Positions 49,712-59,668 of a stretch of DNA of 64,000 nt are shown here, piece by piece; the first letter of the stretch is position 1; each line of letters opens with the position of its first letter. The DNA lies in NCBI RefSeq assembly GCF_001742305.1, contig NZ_MJAT01000040.1, positions 1-64,000 on the forward strand, given 5' to 3'. The translations under genes and the position numbers were made by a program. The notes beneath the pieces are model-generated. The model did no database searches. It was given only the letters and a program-made list of their open reading frames with translations, and was not told the origin of the DNA. This DNA comes from Desulfuribacillus stibiiarsenatis. Its GTDB lineage: Bacteria; Bacillota; Bacilli; Desulfuribacillales; Desulfuribacillaceae.

Positions 49712-52063
49712 ATGGCATTAGAGAATAAAAATAAAACCCTACCGGTTATGCCACTTCGCGGCCTCATCGTCTACCCAAGTATGGTGTTACATCTCGACGT
49801 AGGTCGTGAAAAATCAATTCGAGCGTTAGAAAAAGCAATGGTTGAGGACAGTCTGATTCTACTTGTTTCTCAAAAAGATGTTCAGATAGATGAACCTGAA
49901 ATAGAAGAAATTTTCCATATGGGAACGATTGCGAAAGTTCGCCAAATGCTAAAGCTTCCTAATGATACGATTCGCGTACTAGTGGAAGGATTAGACCGCG
50001 CGCGTATTGTGGAATTCGTGGATAATGATGAATATTTTGAAGCTAATTATGAAGTAATGGAAGATAGTAATGACGATAAGTTAGAGACAGAAGCGTTAAT
50101 GCGCTTAGTACTTGCTCAATTCGAGCAATACATAAAAATGTCAAAGAAGATTAGTCAAGAGACCCTATCGACCATTAGTGACATCGAAGAACCAGGAAGA
50201 TTAGCGGATTTAATTGGTTCTCATTTGAGTTTGAAATTAAAGGACAAACAAGAGCTTTTAGAGACTCCAGATGTAGTACAACGCTTAGAGAAAATTCATG
50301 AAATCCTGAATAATGAGCGTGAAGTTCTTGAACTTGAAAAGAAAATCAGTCAACGCGTCAAGAAACAAATGGAGAAAACGCAAAAAGAGTATTATTTGCG
50401 TGAACAAATGAAAGCGATTCAGAAAGAGCTTGGGGAAAAGGAAAGCCGTGTTCAAGAAGGTATGGAACTGCGTGAGAAATTAGCAGCGAAAAATCTTCCT
50501 GAAAACATTAAAGAAAAGGTTATTAAGGAAATTGAACGTTTAGAAAAAATGCCACAAAGTTCAGCAGAAGGTACAGTTGCGCGTAATTACGTGGAATGGC
50601 TATTAGATGTACCTTGGTCAGAAGAAACAGAAGGTACTATTGAAATCAAAGAATGTGAGAAAATCCTGAACGAAGACCACTATGGACTCGATAAAGTCAA
50701 GGAGAGAATCCTTGAGTATCTTGCTGTCCAACAGATGGTGGGTAAGCTGAAAGGGCCGATTATATGCTTTGTAGGACCGCCAGGGGTAGGTAAGACTTCC
50801 TTTGCGAAGTCCATTGCACGTTCTATTAACCGCAAGTTCGTACGTATATCCTTAGGTGGAGTACGTGATGAAGCAGAAATTCGCGGTCATCGTAGAACGT
50901 ATATAGGCTCTATGCCAGGACGTATCATGCAAGGCATGAAAACTGCTGGCACTATCAATCCAGTGTTCTTACTCGATGAAATCGATAAAATGAGCATGGA
51001 TTTCCGTGGCGACCCATCTGCTGCATTGTTAGAAGTACTAGATCCAGAGCAAAATAACACGTTTAGTGACCATTATATTGAAATACCATACGACTTATCG
51101 AAGGTTATGTTTATCACCACTGCGAACAGCATTAGTGGAATTCCTAGACCATTATTAGACCGTATGGAGTTAGTGCAAATTCCTGGTTATACGGAACTTG
51201 AGAAGAAGAAAATTGCTGAGGGGTATTTACTTCCTAAACAATTGAGAGAGCACGGTTTAACCAAAGACCAAGTGCGCATTAACGAAGAAGTTGTGGAGAA
51301 GGTCATTCGTGAGTATACTCGCGAAGCAGGTGTACGTAACTTAGAAAGACAATTAGCAAACCTGTGTAGAAAAGCTGCAAAAATTCTTGTTTCTCGCGAG
51401 AAGAAGAGAGTGCAGTATACCGCTGCCAACTTAAGTAAGTATCTTGGTGCATCACGATTCCGTTTTGGTCTTGCTGAGAAGGAAGACCAGGTTGGTGTAG
51501 CAACAGGACTAGCATGGACGGAGATGGGTGGAGATATTCTATCTATCGAAGTCGCTATTACGAAGGGCAAAGGCAAGCTAACATTAACGGGTAAGCTTGG
51601 TTCTGTCATGCAAGAATCAGCCCAGGCAGCCTTCAGCTATATTCGCTCTCGTAGCGATGCGTTGAAGATTGAATCGGATTTCTATGAAAAGTACGATGTG
51701 CATATTCACGTTCCAGAAGGGGCCACTCCGAAAGATGGACCTTCTGCGGGTATCTCAATGGCAACAGCGATGGTTTCTGCTTTTACAGGGATTCCAATTG
51801 CTAAAGAAGTTGCTATGACTGGTGAAATCACACTTAGAGGTAGGGTGTTACCAATCGGTGGAGTAAAGGAAAAGATCCTAAGTGCCCATCGCTCTGGTAT
51901 TACAACAGTACTGCTTCCGAAAGAGAATGAAAAGGATTTAGAGGATGTTCCAGAAAGTGTACGTAAGACAATAAAAGTACATTTAGTTGAGCATTTGGAT
52001 GAAGTCTTAAAGCTGGCACTACGTCCAGGAAAAGATGCTAGTACGACAATTGAGGTGAAATAG
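49712..52063 (+). CDS. lon: ATP-dependent protease Lon
   Basis: A 783-residue soluble protease. The LON substrate-recognition domain spans about 1-200 ([20 protein letters not shown]), a coiled linker 210-300, then the AAA+ domain with Walker [14 protein letters not shown] (about 356) and Walker [12 protein letters not shown]. The protease domain has Ser678 in [13 protein letters not shown] and Lys721 in the family position. It degrades damaged and regulatory proteins. ATG 49712 follows GGAAAGAGGGGAG. The ysxC start lies two bases after its stop. Confidence 0.98.
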   Translation: MALENKNKTLPVMPLRGLIVYPSMVLHLDVGREKSIRALEKAMVEDSLILLVSQKDVQIDEPEIEEIFHMGTIAKVRQMLKLPNDTIRVLVEGLDRARIVEFVDNDEYFEANYEVMEDSNDDKLETEALMRLVLAQFEQYIKMSKKISQETLSTISDIEEPGRLADLIGSHLSLKLKDKQELLETPDVVQRLEKIHEILNNEREVLELEKKISQRVKKQMEKTQKEYYLREQMKAIQKELGEKESRVQEGMELREKLAAKNLPENIKEKVIKEIERLEKMPQSSAEGTVARNYVEWLLDVPWSEETEGTIEIKECEKILNEDHYGLDKVKERILEYLAVQQMVGKLKGPIICFVGPPGVGKTSFAKSIARSINRKFVRISLGGVRDEAEIRGHRRTYIGSMPGRIMQGMKTAGTINPVFLLDEIDKMSMDFRGDPSAALLEVLDPEQNNTFSDHYIEIPYDLSKVMFITTANSISGIPRPLLDRMELVQIPGYTELEKKKIAEGYLLPKQLREHGLTKDQVRINEEVVEKVIREYTREAGVRNLERQLANLCRKAAKILVSREKKRVQYTAANLSKYLGASRFRFGLAEKEDQVGVATGLAWTEMGGDILSIEVAITKGKGKLTLTGKLGSVMQESAQAAFSYIRSRSDALKIESDFYEKYDVHIHVPEGATPKDGPSAGISMATAMVSAFTGIPIAKEVAMTGEITLRGRVLPIGGVKEKILSAHRSGITTVLLPKENEKDLEDVPESVRKTIKVHLVEHLDEVLKLALRPGKDASTTIEVK

Positions 52064-52064
52064 T

Positions 52065-52670
52065 ATGAAAGTAACAAAAGCTGAAATTGTTATTTCTGCT
52101 GTCCAGCCTGAACAATATCCGACACTACAAGTTCCAGAAGTCGCGTTAATCGGTCGCTCGAATGTGGGCAAATCGTCGTTTATCAACACATTGATCCATC
52201 GGAAGAATCTTGCGAGAACAAGTTCTCAGCCAGGAAAGACGCAAACGTTGAACTTCTATTTAATCAATGAAATGATGCATTTTGTAGATTTACCAGGCTA
52301 TGGGTATGCAAAGGTATCGAAGAGTAAGCGCGAAGAATGGGGCAACATGATTGAAACCTACTTAACAACGCGTGAACAACTAAGAACTGTATTCCATGTC
52401 ATCGACTTGCGCCATCCACCATCGAAGAATGATATATTAATGTATGAGTGGTTATGCCACTTTGATATTCCACATGAAGTCATCGCAACCAAGCAAGACA
52501 AATTGCCGAAGACTCATGTTCCTCGACATGCGAAAGTCATTCGTGAAGAATTAGGCATGCCGAAAGGGAAACATCCAATCCTTTTTTCCAGTGAGACTGG
52601 GCTTGGCAAAGAAGAAGTATGGAAGGTCATCTATAGCGCCTGCGATATACGACCGAATTTAGATGTATAG
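52065..52670 (+). CDS. ysxC: Ribosome biogenesis GTPase YsxC/EngB
   Basis: A 201-residue TRAFAC GTPase required for 50S subunit assembly. G1 [15 protein letters not shown]2 [15 protein letters not shown]3 [15 protein letters not shown]4 TKQDKLPK and G5 SSETG are all present. Spacing from lon (stop at 52063, ATG at 52065) means translational coupling. In Bacillus hemA follows directly; here about 11 kb of other genes and a terminator lie between them. Confidence 0.97.
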   Translation: MKVTKAEIVISAVQPEQYPTLQVPEVALIGRSNVGKSSFINTLIHRKNLARTSSQPGKTQTLNFYLINEMMHFVDLPGYGYAKVSKSKREEWGNMIETYLTTREQLRTVFHVIDLRHPPSKNDILMYEWLCHFDIPHEVIATKQDKLPKTHVPRHAKVIREELGMPKGKHPILFSSETGLGKEEVWKVIYSACDIRPNLDV

Positions 52671-52718
52671 CAATCATCTACTGTACAATTAAACACGCAT
52701 GATGATTAAAGAAGCAAG

Positions 52719-52751
52719 ACGTACAACTTTTATATGGTTGTACGTTTTTTC
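52719..52751 (+). terminator. Terminator after ysxC
   Basis: ACGTACAAC pairs with GTTGTACGT around a 9-base loop, followed by six T. Confidence 0.93.
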
Positions 52752-52834
52752 ATTGGTTGATAGAATAAAGAAGACTATAGGATGCATTTATTAAACTTAT
52801 AAATTGAAACTTATAAACGTGGATGGTGACAACG

Positions 52835-53608
52835 ATGATGATTAAAATGGAGCATGTAAACTGGATTCGTGAGAAGAAGTATCTATTAAAAGATATAAAC
52901 TGGGAAGTCAAAGACGGAGAACATTGGGCGATTGTAGGGCTCAATGGTTCAGGGAAGACGACGTTATTAAATATGGTCAACGGCTATATCTGGCCAACGA
53001 AGGGACAAGTATCTGTACTCGGCCAACTTTTCGGAACGGTTGATCTTAGGGTGCTAAGAAAGTCGATTGGTTGGGTTAGCACATCCCTACAAGAGAAACT
53101 ATACAAAAGCGAAACATCTTTAGAAATCGTACTCAGTGGAAAGTATGCATCGATAGGGTTATTCGATATACCAGAAGAGGAAGATATAGTAAAGGCCAAT
53201 CAGCTAATCAATGAATTAGGATGCTCACATTTAGCTCTACGCAGTTATCAGACACTATCCCAAGGGGAGCGTCAGCGAATTCTTATCGCCCGGGCATTGA
53301 TGAGCTCACCGAAGCTGTTGATTCTGGATGAACCATGTACGGGGCTAGATGTATTTGCCCGCGAACACCTGTTAAGCACGATTGATCAACTGGCAAAAAA
53401 AGAAGATGCGCCGACATTACTCTATGTGACACATCATGTGGAAGAGATATTGCCGGTATTCTCGCATACCTTATTACTTCGTGAGGGGGAAATCTATCAA
53501 GCGGGTAAGTCGCGAGATGTGCTGGCAACGGAAAGTATGACAGAGTTTTTCAATGTGCCTGTAGAAGTAGAGTGGAAAAACAATAGACCTTGGCTAACGA
53601 TAAGCTAG
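52835..53608 (+). CDS. ABC transporter ATP-binding protein, solitary
   Basis: A 257-residue ATPase, or up to 261 residues if an ATG at 52823 is used; I prefer 52835, which has GGTGA a suitable distance upstream. Walker A GLNGSGKTTLLN (about 34-45), signature LSQGERQRILIARALMSS, Walker B LLILDEPCTGLD, and TLLYVTHHVEEILPVF are intact. The short signature and the absence of a permease next to it recall the molybdate- or YheS/photorepair-related ATPases (ModF/PhrA type), which are encoded without a transporter. The function is unknown. Confidence 0.85.
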   Translation: MMIKMEHVNWIREKKYLLKDINWEVKDGEHWAIVGLNGSGKTTLLNMVNGYIWPTKGQVSVLGQLFGTVDLRVLRKSIGWVSTSLQEKLYKSETSLEIVLSGKYASIGLFDIPEEEDIVKANQLINELGCSHLALRSYQTLSQGERQRILIARALMSSPKLLILDEPCTGLDVFAREHLLSTIDQLAKKEDAPTLLYVTHHVEEILPVFSHTLLLREGEIYQAGKSRDVLATESMTEFFNVPVEVEWKNNRPWLTIS

Positions 53609-53708
53609 CACTAGGTCTGTAGGGATTAGTAGACTTCTTCGGATAATCAATTTTGCTTGAGTTGGTTGTTTCAATTGTTCTAGAGGAAGAGAGATTATCA
53701 CTTATAGG

Positions 53709-54398
53709 TTACGGCAGGAGGAAAGGAAGTAATATAGGGGCGATAAACGCTGTAAATATAGCCGCTACCCCCATAGCGACCCCTGCCATAGCACCTTGAA
53801 GTTCACCTTCGCGCATTGCGGCAGCTGTTCCTTGCCCGTGGGCAATCGTTCCCATGGCAACACCGCGAGCCATCGGGTCAGAAATTTTCAATACATCCAT
53901 CAGCCATGGACCTAACATTGTTCCAGCAGTCCCTGTAGCTACTACAAACGCTGCAGCCAGTGCTGGATCGCCCTGGAAGATATGAGTAATCTCTAGAGCA
54001 ATAGGGACGGTAACGCCTTTCGTAATCATTGCTAGAGTCATATCGCGATTGAAATGAAATACATAGCTTAAGCTAGCGGCACAGAGGATTGCAATGATTG
54101 TTCCATATACAACTCCTGTGAGTGCTGGTAGCCAGTGCTTCTTAAGGGCTGCGAAACGCTTATATAATGGAATTGCCAGTGCAACTGTTGCAGGACCTAA
54201 GAAGAACGTAATGATTTCACGGGCCGGCTTATATGTCTCGTAAGTCAGACCTAATAAGAGAAACGTACTAATAATCATAGCAGTTCCTAAGAATACAGGG
54301 GTGGTGAAAGGGTTTGGATAGCGGGAACCGATGCGTAAGCTTAGTATATAAGCAAGCACTGTCAACGAAATGCTAAAGAGAGTGAGTATGCTGATCAT
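53709..54398 (-). CDS. lrgB: LrgB/CidB family membrane protein
   Basis: A 229-residue protein with about six to eight hydrophobic segments. GTAMIISTFLLLGLTYETYK, FFLGPATVALAIPLYKRFAA and VATGTAGTMLGPWLMDVL are typical of the LrgB/YohK family. With LrgA it forms the holin-like CidAB/LrgAB pair that controls murein hydrolase activity and, in Bacillus (PftAB), imports pyruvate. The start at 54398 overlaps the end of lrgA by 26 bases, a coupled arrangement. The CDS is on the minus strand and follows lrgA and the EamA gene. Confidence 0.93.
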   Translation of the reverse strand: MISILTLFSISLTVLAYILSLRIGSRYPNPFTTPVFLGTAMIISTFLLLGLTYETYKPAREIITFFLGPATVALAIPLYKRFAALKKHWLPALTGVVYGTIIAILCAASLSYVFHFNRDMTLAMITKGVTVPIALEITHIFQGDPALAAAFVVATGTAGTMLGPWLMDVLKISDPMARGVAMGTIAHGQGTAAAMREGELQGAMAGVAMGVAAIFTAFIAPILLPFLLP

Positions 54399-54801
54399 CG
54401 TTCACCATATCCTTTCGTTTTTTATCCTTGAAATATTGCTTGAGGAACTGTGTGACCGCACCCGTGACATATATCCCTACAGCAGTGCTGATAAGCACTG
54501 TGACTAACATAGAAAACCAATGAGTGAGAAATAGCTGCCCGAAAGGCATAAGACCTACGGCAACTGCTATAAACATAAAGGGTAAGTTGTTCAATAAGAG
54601 ATTCCCACCCGATTCCACCCATTTCATAGGTACTATACCAGACAGTAGTAACCCGAACAAAACAATCATACCAATTACACCCGCGGGAAGTGGCCAATGT
54701 AAAAAGTCTATTATTTTACCACACAAGAAATAGATCGTGTATAAAAATGTAATCTGTATCGCAGTGACGACTGACTTTTTTAGTAGTGGTAACTGATTCA
54801 T
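54373..54801 (-). CDS. lrgA: LrgA/CidA family membrane protein
   Basis: A 142-residue holin-like protein with four membrane helices (about 12-32, 35-55, 62-82 and 88-112). IIDFLHWPLPAGVIGMIVLF and MKWVESGGNLLLNNLPFMFI are family signatures, and a charged tail (KDKKRKD) ends it. In other bacteria the pair responds to pyruvate through LytST. It starts only two bases after the EamA gene stop (the TAG at 54804), so eamA–lrgA–lrgB is one operon. No LytST is adjacent here. Confidence 0.92.
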   Translation of the reverse strand: MNQLPLLKKSVVTAIQITFLYTIYFLCGKIIDFLHWPLPAGVIGMIVLFGLLLSGIVPMKWVESGGNLLLNNLPFMFIAVAVGLMPFGQLFLTHWFSMLVTVLISTAVGIYVTGAVTQFLKQYFKDKKRKDMVNDDQHTHSL

Positions 54802-54803
54802 GG

Positions 54804-55745
54804 CTATAACTCGCTTTCTATCTCATTTTGCTGTTTTATTAGTACCCTTGCTTTCTTTTCAGAAGAGCTTGGTAGCTCAGCGACAATCATTCCGAACAGA
54901 ATTAAGGCACATCCAATCCACTCGCGCATCACTAACACTTCGCCCGCTAGCCAGAACGCAGTCACAGCAGCGAAAACTGGTTCAGTAGAGAAGATTAAAG
55001 CTGTCTTCGTCGGTGTTGTGAACTTTTGCGCACTGGTTTGCACTAAGAAGGCTAGTGCAGTAGCAAAGATTGCAGTAATCAGTAGCGCCCAGTATACGTC
55101 TGGTGCCATGAGGGTTTGCATCTGAAATGTCTGGCCTAGATCTTCAAATAGAAAAGCAGCAATGAAATTCAATAAGCTAACAACAGATATTTGGATAAGG
55201 GCTAAGGAAAACACGTTATGAGTTGGTGCGTACTTCCCGACAGTGATAATATGAAGTGCATACGCGATAGCGCACAGAAACACTAGAAAATCGCCATAAG
55301 CGATATTCCAATTGCTATTTACAGATAGTAGAAACAATCCAACCATAGCAAATGAAATTCCAATCACAAACTGACGGCGGATATATTCTTTAAAGAACAA
55401 TACGGCAAATAGTGGTACCAAGACTACGGATAATCCAGTGATAAAACCAGCTTTCGATGCTGTCGTATATAAAAGTCCAAAGGTTTGGAAAGCATAGCCG
55501 GCGAAAAGGAAAACACCGATAAAAAATCCAGCAATCCAAGTACTACCATTCAATTCTTTTAATGGCTTACGGTAAAAAATAAGCATGATTAATAGTAAGA
55601 ACACAGAAGCAATGAAGAAACGAATCGCATTGAAGGAAAACGGCGGTAGTATATCAATCGCATTCTTAACGATGACAAACGTAGCACCCCATATAAAGGC
55701 CACAATAATTAATAGTATATCAGCAATTAAAGTCTTATGTTTCAT
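54804..55745 (-). CDS. EamA/DMT superfamily transporter
   Basis: A 313-residue protein with ten predicted membrane helices in two EamA repeats (about 7-135 and 150-295): IVAFIWGATFVIVKNAIDIL opens the first, and FVLGISFAMVGLF-like and ALIFSTEPVFAAVTAFWLAG-type motifs follow. Such proteins export amino acids, nucleotides or drugs. The specific substrate is unknown. It is the first gene of the eamA–lrgA–lrgB operon on the minus strand, divergent from acsA. Confidence 0.93.
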   Translation of the reverse strand: MKHKTLIADILLIIVAFIWGATFVIVKNAIDILPPFSFNAIRFFIASVFLLLIMLIFYRKPLKELNGSTWIAGFFIGVFLFAGYAFQTFGLLYTTASKAGFITGLSVVLVPLFAVLFFKEYIRRQFVIGISFAMVGLFLLSVNSNWNIAYGDFLVFLCAIAYALHIITVGKYAPTHNVFSLALIQISVVSLLNFIAAFLFEDLGQTFQMQTLMAPDVYWALLITAIFATALAFLVQTSAQKFTTPTKTALIFSTEPVFAAVTAFWLAGEVLVMREWIGCALILFGMIVAELPSSSEKKARVLIKQQNEIESEL

Positions 55746-55881
55746 GCAAAATCCCCCATAGGAAAATCAAAAGAATAGATGTAATTCTTCCATATTCATA
55801 AAAAAATGTCAACAGTATTTAAGGAACGCAAAATTGGTATATATTTTTAAGCTAATTATAGTAAAATATAAATAAGTAAAT

Positions 55882-55917
55882 CGTTAGGGATATCTCGTTA
55901 GGGAATATGTGTATAAT
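55882..55917 (+). promoter_or_regulatory. acsA promoter region with 14-bp tandem repeat
   Basis: CGTTAGGGATATCT (55882) and CGTTAGGGAATATG (55896) form a 14-bp tandem repeat directly before a perfect -10, TATAAT (55912-55917). No consensus -35 lies 17 bases upstream, which suggests activator dependence. AcsA expression is often linked to CcpA or acetate regulation. The repeat does not match a cre site. Confidence 0.5.
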
Positions 55918-55946
55918 GAAAGATAAGATAGAGGAAGGTGGTCGCA

Positions 55947-57665
55947 ATGAAAAAAAGTACGGAAGTCATAACTAGGACGATTGAAGATGCCAATATGCAA
56001 CAGTATGATGAGGCAGTGAGCAATTTCCAATGGGAAACAGTGGAAAAGGGTTTCTCATGGTACGGACAAGAAAAGTGCAATATAGTCTATGAAGCAATTG
56101 ACCGTAAGTGCGAAGAAGGACATGCTGGGGAAATTGCATTATATTTCTGTGATGGAACACGTGACGAGCAATATACATACGAAAAGCTACAAAAACTGTC
56201 CTGTCGTTTTGCTCGTGGGCTACAGAATCTCAACGTTGAAAAAGGGGACCGAGTCTTTATTTTCTTGCCAAGAACACCGGAGTATTATGTTGCTTTATTA
56301 GGCGCGATTCGGATTGGTGCAATCGGTGGACCGTTATTTGAAGCTTTTATGGAAAAAGCAGTGAAGGACCGCTTAGAAGATAGTGATGCTAAGGTCGTTG
56401 TAACTACGAAGGAGCTACTATCGCGTATACCATTGCATGAACTCCCTGAGTTAAAGCATGTTATCTTGGTTGGTGCAGATGAAGCAGATCCTGGAAAAAG
56501 GCAAGTTACGTACCAGGAGATTATGAGACAGGATGACTCGCCTTTTGTCGAGCTAGTTAGTAAAGACGACGGAATGATGATTCATTATACATCAGGTTCA
56601 ACTGGTAAACCTAAGGGCGTATTGCTGAGTCATTATGCGATGGTACATATGTATTTATCGGGGAAATACGCATATGACTTGCGACCAGATGATATATATT
56701 GGTGTGTCGCAGATCCAGGATGGATTACAGGGACAAGTGCTGGCATGTGGGCACCTTGGTTAAATAGCACTCCTGTTGTCATGCGCGGAGGTAGATTTAA
56801 CCCTGAGGAATGGTATGCAACAATCCAGAAATATAAAGTTACCGTTTGGTTTAGTGCACCTACAGCATTTCGTATGCTAATGGCGTCGGGTGCAGAGATT
56901 TCCAAATCTTATGATTTATCTTCGCTTCGACATATTTTGTCTGCTGGGGAGCCTTTAAACCCAGAGATAATTAAATGGGGAGTGGATACATTCGATATAC
57001 CTATCTACGACAACTGGTGGATGACAGAGACAGGATCGACGATTGTAGCGAATTTTCCTGCACTTCCAATTAAATTGGGCTCTATGGGGAAACCACTTCC
57101 AGGCATCCATGTCGATATTGTTGACCACATTGGACAGCCGATGGAGCCGAACGAATTAGGTAACCTAGCAATTAAACCAAAGTGGCCTGGAATGATGAGA
57201 ATGATCTGGAACAATCCGAAGAAATATAATGATTATTTCTTAAATGGATGGTACATCTCAGGAGATTCTGCTTATAAGGACGAGGATGGGTATTTCTGGT
57301 TCGAAGGAAGAATTGATGATGTTATCAATACGATGGGCGAACGAGTAGGTCCATTTGAAGTGGAGAGTAAGCTTGTCGAGCATCCAGCAGTCGCGGAAGC
57401 AGGGGTTATTGGTGTACCTGACCCAATTCGCGGCGAAGTTGTGAAAGCTTACATTACATTGCGTCAAGGCTTTAAGGAATCTGACGAATTGAAAGAAGAT
57501 ATCATGAATTTCATTCGTGAGAAGTTAGCAGCCCATGCAAGGCCTAGAATCATTGAAGTGCGTGATAAGCTTCCGAAGACACGCAGTGGAAAGATAATGC
57601 GCCGAGTATTAAAGGCTAGGGAGTTGAACATGCCGACAGGCGATGTGTCAACGATCGATGATTAG
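55947..57665 (+). CDS. acsA: Acetyl-CoA synthetase
   Basis: A 572-residue acyl-adenylate-forming ligase, the length of B. subtilis AcsA. MIHYTSGSTGKPKGVLLSHY is the P-loop, YDNWWMTETGSTIVANFPAL the A5-type motif, and YFWFEGRIDDVINTMGERVG plus the C-terminal Lys in TRSGKIMRR (the acetylation site) are intact. Acetate plus ATP gives acetyl-AMP and then acetyl-CoA. ATG 55947 has GAGGAAGGTGG upstream; a GTG at 55938 is inside that ribosome-binding site. Divergent from the EamA operon. Confidence 0.95.
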   Translation: MKKSTEVITRTIEDANMQQYDEAVSNFQWETVEKGFSWYGQEKCNIVYEAIDRKCEEGHAGEIALYFCDGTRDEQYTYEKLQKLSCRFARGLQNLNVEKGDRVFIFLPRTPEYYVALLGAIRIGAIGGPLFEAFMEKAVKDRLEDSDAKVVVTTKELLSRIPLHELPELKHVILVGADEADPGKRQVTYQEIMRQDDSPFVELVSKDDGMMIHYTSGSTGKPKGVLLSHYAMVHMYLSGKYAYDLRPDDIYWCVADPGWITGTSAGMWAPWLNSTPVVMRGGRFNPEEWYATIQKYKVTVWFSAPTAFRMLMASGAEISKSYDLSSLRHILSAGEPLNPEIIKWGVDTFDIPIYDNWWMTETGSTIVANFPALPIKLGSMGKPLPGIHVDIVDHIGQPMEPNELGNLAIKPKWPGMMRMIWNNPKKYNDYFLNGWYISGDSAYKDEDGYFWFEGRIDDVINTMGERVGPFEVESKLVEHPAVAEAGVIGVPDPIRGEVVKAYITLRQGFKESDELKEDIMNFIREKLAAHARPRIIEVRDKLPKTRSGKIMRRVLKARELNMPTGDVSTIDD

Positions 57666-57698
57666 TTGTAAGTAATCATATAGTAGTATCATAATTTA

Positions 57699-57742
57699 AA
57701 ATGCACTTCACTTAGCCTTGGCTAGTTGAAGTGCATTTTTTA
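57699..57742 (+). terminator. Terminator after acsA
   Basis: AATGCACTTCACTTAGCC pairs with GGCTAGTTGAAGTGCATT (near-perfect, with minor mismatches), followed by TTTTT. It may also serve the convergent transcript from the chrA side. Confidence 0.92.
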
Positions 57743-57744
57743 CT

Positions 57745-57815
57745 CTCATCGCTAAAGCTTGGCAAATACCAAGTTGTCTTTATCTTCGCAAAAGCCTAGG
57801 CGCATATCAAGGTTT
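57745..57815 (-). other. Intergenic tail downstream of chrA with a short hairpin
   Basis: AAGCTTGG and CCAAGTTG (plus-strand numbering) form a small hairpin, and GCCTAGGC is palindromic. The stretch GGCAAATACC…CGCAAAAGCC superficially resembles a GEMM c-di-GMP motif but lacks its essential stem, and it is downstream of, not before, a gene on either strand. It probably belongs to the 3' end of the chrA transcript. Confidence 0.25.
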
Positions 57816-57816
57816 A

Positions 57817-59019
57817 TTAGATAAATGACAATAAAAATCCGCCTATTGCACCTATTATAACGATTACCCAAGGTGGCAATTTCCAGAATACCAAGAGACT
57901 GAACAACAAAGCTGCAAAAGCGAAATCAATGGCTGATAAAATCGAGCTTGTCCAGATTGGATGGTAGAGTGCTGCGATTAAAATACCAACAACGGCAGCA
58001 TTTATACCCATTAAAGAACCTTTAATGATAGAATTACGTCTTATAGAATTCCAAAAAGGTAAAGTTCCTAATATCAGAAGGAAGGCTGGTAAGAAAATAG
58101 CTACAGTTGCTAATAATCCACCTTGCCAACCATGAATAACAGCCCCTATATACGATGCAAAAGTAAATAAAGGACCTGGCACAGCTTGTGATGCTCCATA
58201 ACCAGCCAAAAATTGTTCTTCACTAAGCCACCCTGCTGGTACGAATTCTCTCTCAAGCAAAGGTAATGCGACATGCCCTCCGCCAAAAACGAGTGAACCA
58301 GCGCGGTAAAAACTATCAAACATGGCAATCCAATTTGAGTTTGTTGCTTCCCTCAGTATTGGTAAAGCAATAAGTAAGCCGAAAAATAAAGACAAACATA
58401 TAATAGCAAAACGATGGGATATAGGAAATTTCACTTCTTCTGACGTTTCATCAATTGTCTGATTTCTGTACAATAGAAACCCTATACATCCAGATAAAAT
58501 AATCACTCCGATTTGGGTAAAAGCAGTTTGCCATAGTAGAGTTACTATTAGAGCAAAAAGCGCAACAGTTTTCCTCTTGATATCGGGAGTTAAATTCTTA
58601 CTCATACCTAAGATGGCGTGAGCCACTACTACAACAGCTACAATCTTTAAACCGTGTATCCAACCCGCATCTGTAAATCCAAAACTTTGCAACAGTATAG
58701 CAAAAGTAATTAACGCAATAACAGATGGAAGGGTAAATCCTAAAAAAGCAACAATTCCGCCTAAAACTCCAGCCCTCATAACTCCAATTCCTATTCCTAC
58801 TTGGCTACTAGCAGGTCCAGGTAGTACCTGACATAATGCAACTAAATCGGCATAGCTTTTTTCTTCCATCCATTTTCTTCTCCGTATATACTCCTCATGG
58901 AAATATCCTAAATGAGCAATAGGTCCGCCGAATGAAGTAAGTCCAAGTCTAGTAGAAACAAGAAAGATTTCTAAAAGCGGATTTTCTTTTAAACTTCGAA
59001 ACATCTGGTGTTTTTTCAT
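57817..59019 (-). CDS. chrA: Chromate transporter family protein ChrA
   Basis: A 400-residue protein with two CHR domains in tandem, about 14-180 and 220-395. The first has GLTSFGGPIAHLGYFHEEYI and LPGPASSQVGIGIGVMRAG; the second has SLVFGGGHVALPLLEREFVP and GYGASQAVPGPLFTFASYI. The length fits long-chain CHR proteins. They export chromate or transport sulfate-like anions, but some members have other substrates. It starts 16 bases after the response regulator gene. The operon order, sensor kinase–response regulator–chrA, is unusual. Confidence 0.92.
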   Translation of the reverse strand: MKKHQMFRSLKENPLLEIFLVSTRLGLTSFGGPIAHLGYFHEEYIRRRKWMEEKSYADLVALCQVLPGPASSQVGIGIGVMRAGVLGGIVAFLGFTLPSVIALITFAILLQSFGFTDAGWIHGLKIVAVVVVAHAILGMSKNLTPDIKRKTVALFALIVTLLWQTAFTQIGVIILSGCIGFLLYRNQTIDETSEEVKFPISHRFAIICLSLFFGLLIALPILREATNSNWIAMFDSFYRAGSLVFGGGHVALPLLEREFVPAGWLSEEQFLAGYGASQAVPGPLFTFASYIGAVIHGWQGGLLATVAIFLPAFLLILGTLPFWNSIRRNSIIKGSLMGINAAVVGILIAALYHPIWTSSILSAIDFAFAALLFSLLVFWKLPPWVIVIIGAIGGFLLSFI

Positions 59020-59034
59020 TTTTTCTATTACCTG

Positions 59035-59667
59035 CTATATATTATCAAACATATTCTTTCTCACTGCGTAGACTGCGGCCTGAGAACGATTGGTAAAGTT
59101 TAACTTACTAAAGATATTACTTACGTAATTACGGACTGTTTTCTCTCCTAGACACAATACAAGAGCGATTTCCTTGTTAGTCTTACCTTCTCCAATTAAA
59201 CTAAGGATTTCTCTTTCCTGCTCTGTTAGTTGCTCGTGAAGCGTGTTTTGCTTGACCTTTTCTATTAGCTTTTGCGTAGTAACGGGATCAATCAGTGGGC
59301 TACCATCTAAAGCTTTTCGAATCGAAGATACTAGCTCATTCGAACCGATTTCTTTCTTAATGTAACCTACCGCACCAGCCATAATTGATGAAAACATCGC
59401 ATCATCATCGGCATGAGAAGTTACCATTAGTACCTTTGCGGCATTACATTGATCACGTATTTCTCTACAAGCTTCAATACCATTTTTGTTTGGCATGCGA
59501 ATATCCATTAATGTAATATCAGGACGTAACTCCATATACTTTTGAATCGCTTCGTTTCCGTCTGCAGCTTCTCCGACTACGACTAAATCTGATTCTTTTT
59601 CAATTAATGTTTTCAAGCCTAATCTAACTAATTCATGATCATCTACAAGTAATATTTTTGCAGTCAT
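59035..59667 (-). CDS. NarL/LuxR family response regulator
   Basis: A 210-residue regulator. A receiver domain (about 1-120) begins KILLVDDHELVRLGLKTLIE, with phosphoacceptor Asp in PDITLMDIRMPNKNG (about 55), and carries VLMVTSHADDDAMF and GYIKKE. The LuxR helix-turn-helix (about 145-205; EQLTEQEREILSLIGEGKTN, KTVRNYVSNIFSKLNFTNRS) ends the protein. Its kinase overlaps or abuts it upstream (stop at 59669). Candidate targets are the divergent cytochrome promoter and its own operon, where TGTGACA repeats 11 bp apart lie (61350-61367). Confidence 0.95.
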   Translation of the reverse strand: MTAKILLVDDHELVRLGLKTLIEKESDLVVVGEAADGNEAIQKYMELRPDITLMDIRMPNKNGIEACREIRDQCNAAKVLMVTSHADDDAMFSSIMAGAVGYIKKEIGSNELVSSIRKALDGSPLIDPVTTQKLIEKVKQNTLHEQLTEQEREILSLIGEGKTNKEIALVLCLGEKTVRNYVSNIFSKLNFTNRSQAAVYAVRKNMFDNI

Positions 59668-59668
59668 T

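Noticed and set aside
57745-57815. c-di-GMP (GEMM-I) riboswitch
   Set aside because: GGCAAATACC and CGCAAAAGCC resemble the conserved segments, but the P1b stem with its GAAA tetraloop is absent and no gene starts downstream in the right direction.
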